Of a stretch of DNA of 64,000 nt, positions 63,219 through 64,000 are shown one piece after another. Both the position numbers and the translations under genes were made by a program. Under the pieces are notes generated by a model, which ran no database searches, had not been told where the DNA came from, and saw only the letters and a list, made by a program, of their open reading frames with translations. This stretch comes from Faecalibacillus faecis (GTDB taxonomy: Bacteria > Bacillota_I > Bacilli_A > Erysipelotrichales > Coprobacillaceae), in assembly GCF_003024675.1 (NCBI RefSeq), contig NZ_PYLP01000002.1, positions 1-64,000 of the forward strand, read 5' to 3'. Each line of letters opens with the position of its first letter. The first letter of the stretch is position 1.

Positions 63219-63791
63219 ATGCAAGAATTAAAAGAAAAGATTTTAACTGATGGAGAAATTATTGAACCAGATATTTTAAAAGTGGATAGTTTTATTAATC
63301 ATCAAATTGATCCAAAAACATATAGATCGATTGCAGAAGAATTAAAAAGACGTTTTAAAGATGAAAAAATTGATAAAATTCTAACAATTGAAGCTTCTGG
63401 AATTGCTTTAGGTTTAGCTTTAAGTTATGAATTAAATGATATTCCTGTTGTTTTTGCTAAAAAAGGAACATCTAAAACAGTTAACGATGATTTATATACA
63501 AGTGAAGTTTATTCTTATACAAAGGGGAAAAGATACATTGCTTGCGTTAAAAAGAAGTATTTAAACGAAGGTGAACATATTTTACTTGTGGATGACTTTT
63601 TAGCGGATGGAAATGCAATGATGGGACTTGTTGATATGTGCCAACAAGCAAAATGTCAAATTGTTGGATGTGGTATTATTATTGAAAAAGGATTCCAAAA
63701 AGGACATCAAAAACTTGTTGATTTAGGACTTAAAGTTGAATCACTAGCGATTATTGAATCTTTTAAAAATGGAAATATTACATTTAAATAA
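63219..63791 (+). CDS. xpt: Xanthine phosphoribosyltransferase
   Basis: A 190-residue Xpt-type enzyme that salvages xanthine to XMP with PRPP. Motifs: V-D-S-F-I-N-H-Q-I-D-P near residue 25, E-A-S-G-I-A-L-G-L-A (~60), K-K-x-x-S-K-T-like loop, and the PRPP site I-L-L-V-D-D-F-L-A-D-G-N-A (~120-132). Bacillus xpt is behind a purine riboswitch; here only 10 nt separate it from the kinase gene, so it is co-transcribed and no riboswitch precedes it. AAGGAGAT site. Confidence 0.92.
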   Translation: MQELKEKILTDGEIIEPDILKVDSFINHQIDPKTYRSIAEELKRRFKDEKIDKILTIEASGIALGLALSYELNDIPVVFAKKGTSKTVNDDLYTSEVYSYTKGKRYIACVKKKYLNEGEHILLVDDFLADGNAMMGLVDMCQQAKCQIVGCGIIIEKGFQKGHQKLVDLGLKVESLAIIESFKNGNITFK

Positions 63792-63806
63792 AAGAAAGGA
63801 GCATCT

Positions 63807-64000
63807 ATGTATTTAAAAAGAATTGAATTACATGGATTTAAATCGTTTGCGGATAAAGTTAATGTCGAATTTCAACCAGGAATTACAGGAATTGTAGGAC
63901 CAAATGGTTGTGGTAAATCAAATATTTCAGATGCAGTACGTTGGGTTTTGGGAGAACAATCGGTTAAATCATTAAGAGGAAGCAATATGGCAGATGTCAT
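63807..64000 (+). CDS. smc: Chromosome segregation protein SMC (5' part, runs off the window)
   Basis: An open frame of 64 codons from the ATG at 63807 (AGAAAGGAG site) to the right edge. It begins [17 protein letters not shown], holds Walker [11 protein letters not shown] (residues ~32-41) and then [14 protein letters not shown], all diagnostic of the SMC N-terminal ATPase head. SMC compacts and separates chromosomes. The rest of the ~1180-residue protein is outside the window. Confidence 0.94.
   Translation, partial: MYLKRIELHGFKSFADKVNVEFQPGITGIVGPNGCGKSNISDAVRWVLGEQSVKSLRGSNMADV

Overview
The window is AT-rich, densely coded chromosomal DNA of a low-GC Gram-positive bacterium (Bacillota). 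Gene content and order fit an Erysipelotrichia/Coprobacillaceae-like Firmicute; this placement is inferred from order and style, not from a search. Reasons: a single-chain ~1250-residue PurL, T-box and riboswitch control, SD-driven starts, and an alpha/beta small acid-soluble spore protein, so the lineage can make spores. Two Bacillus-like synteny blocks are kept: murC-DUF948-ytxH-ccpA-(T-box)tyrS and ezrA-nifS-thiI-SASP-ackA. I see no tRNA, rRNA, CRISPR array, prophage or intact insertion sequence.

Layout. 1-10.2 kb is a mixed accessory stretch: manA 3' end, a PF06541 membrane protein, GNAT enzymes, a GH1 6-phospho-beta-glucosidase, RelQ, a MATE exporter, a manganese riboswitch followed by a decayed P-type ATPase, a LysR regulator, a CapA-like enzyme, and an XRE regulator with a membrane partner. 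10.3-10.9 kb is a mosaic of three gene remnants (methyltransferase, IS256-type transposase, YoaP-like tail). 11.0-23.9 kb is a ZTP riboswitch and the purine operon fhs-purE-C-M-N-H-D-L-B; purF and purK are not in it. 24.0-28.3 kb is a T-box with hisS-aspS and an M24 peptidase, followed by a lone MazF-type toxin. 28.9-33.6 kb holds murC to ccpA, then a tyrosine T-box and tyrS. 33.7-42.8 kb holds membrane proteins, a second MATE exporter, regulators, a phosphatase, an aldo-keto reductase, a PfkB kinase and an L,D-transpeptidase. 42.8-45.8 kb is a Fur/Zur-type regulator with a zinc ABC importer. 45.8-54.3 kb holds truB, ribF, a DMT transporter, ezrA, nifS, thiI, the spore protein and ackA. 54.3-64 kb holds nrnA with an unknown membrane protein, a PnuC-like transporter, efp, an SDR, a PLP lyase-like enzyme, a two-component system, xpt and the start of smc.

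How the genes work together: the purine cluster makes IMP and AMP precursors, with ZTP sensing 10-formyl-THF shortage at the gene (fhs) that makes that cofactor; the T-boxes sense uncharged tRNA; the Zur-like regulator sits first in its own zinc-uptake operon; and a CcpA-like regulator encoded here has a good candidate target site (cre) upstream of ackA.

No clearly new multi-gene system was found. The observations I rate most worth checking are the manganese riboswitch that now drives an internally deleted ATPase pseudogene, the three-part chimeric reading frame, the overlapping Asp/His codons in the hisS-aspS T-box, an attenuator-like leader before a YitT-family gene, and the unknown 550-residue protein coupled to NrnA.
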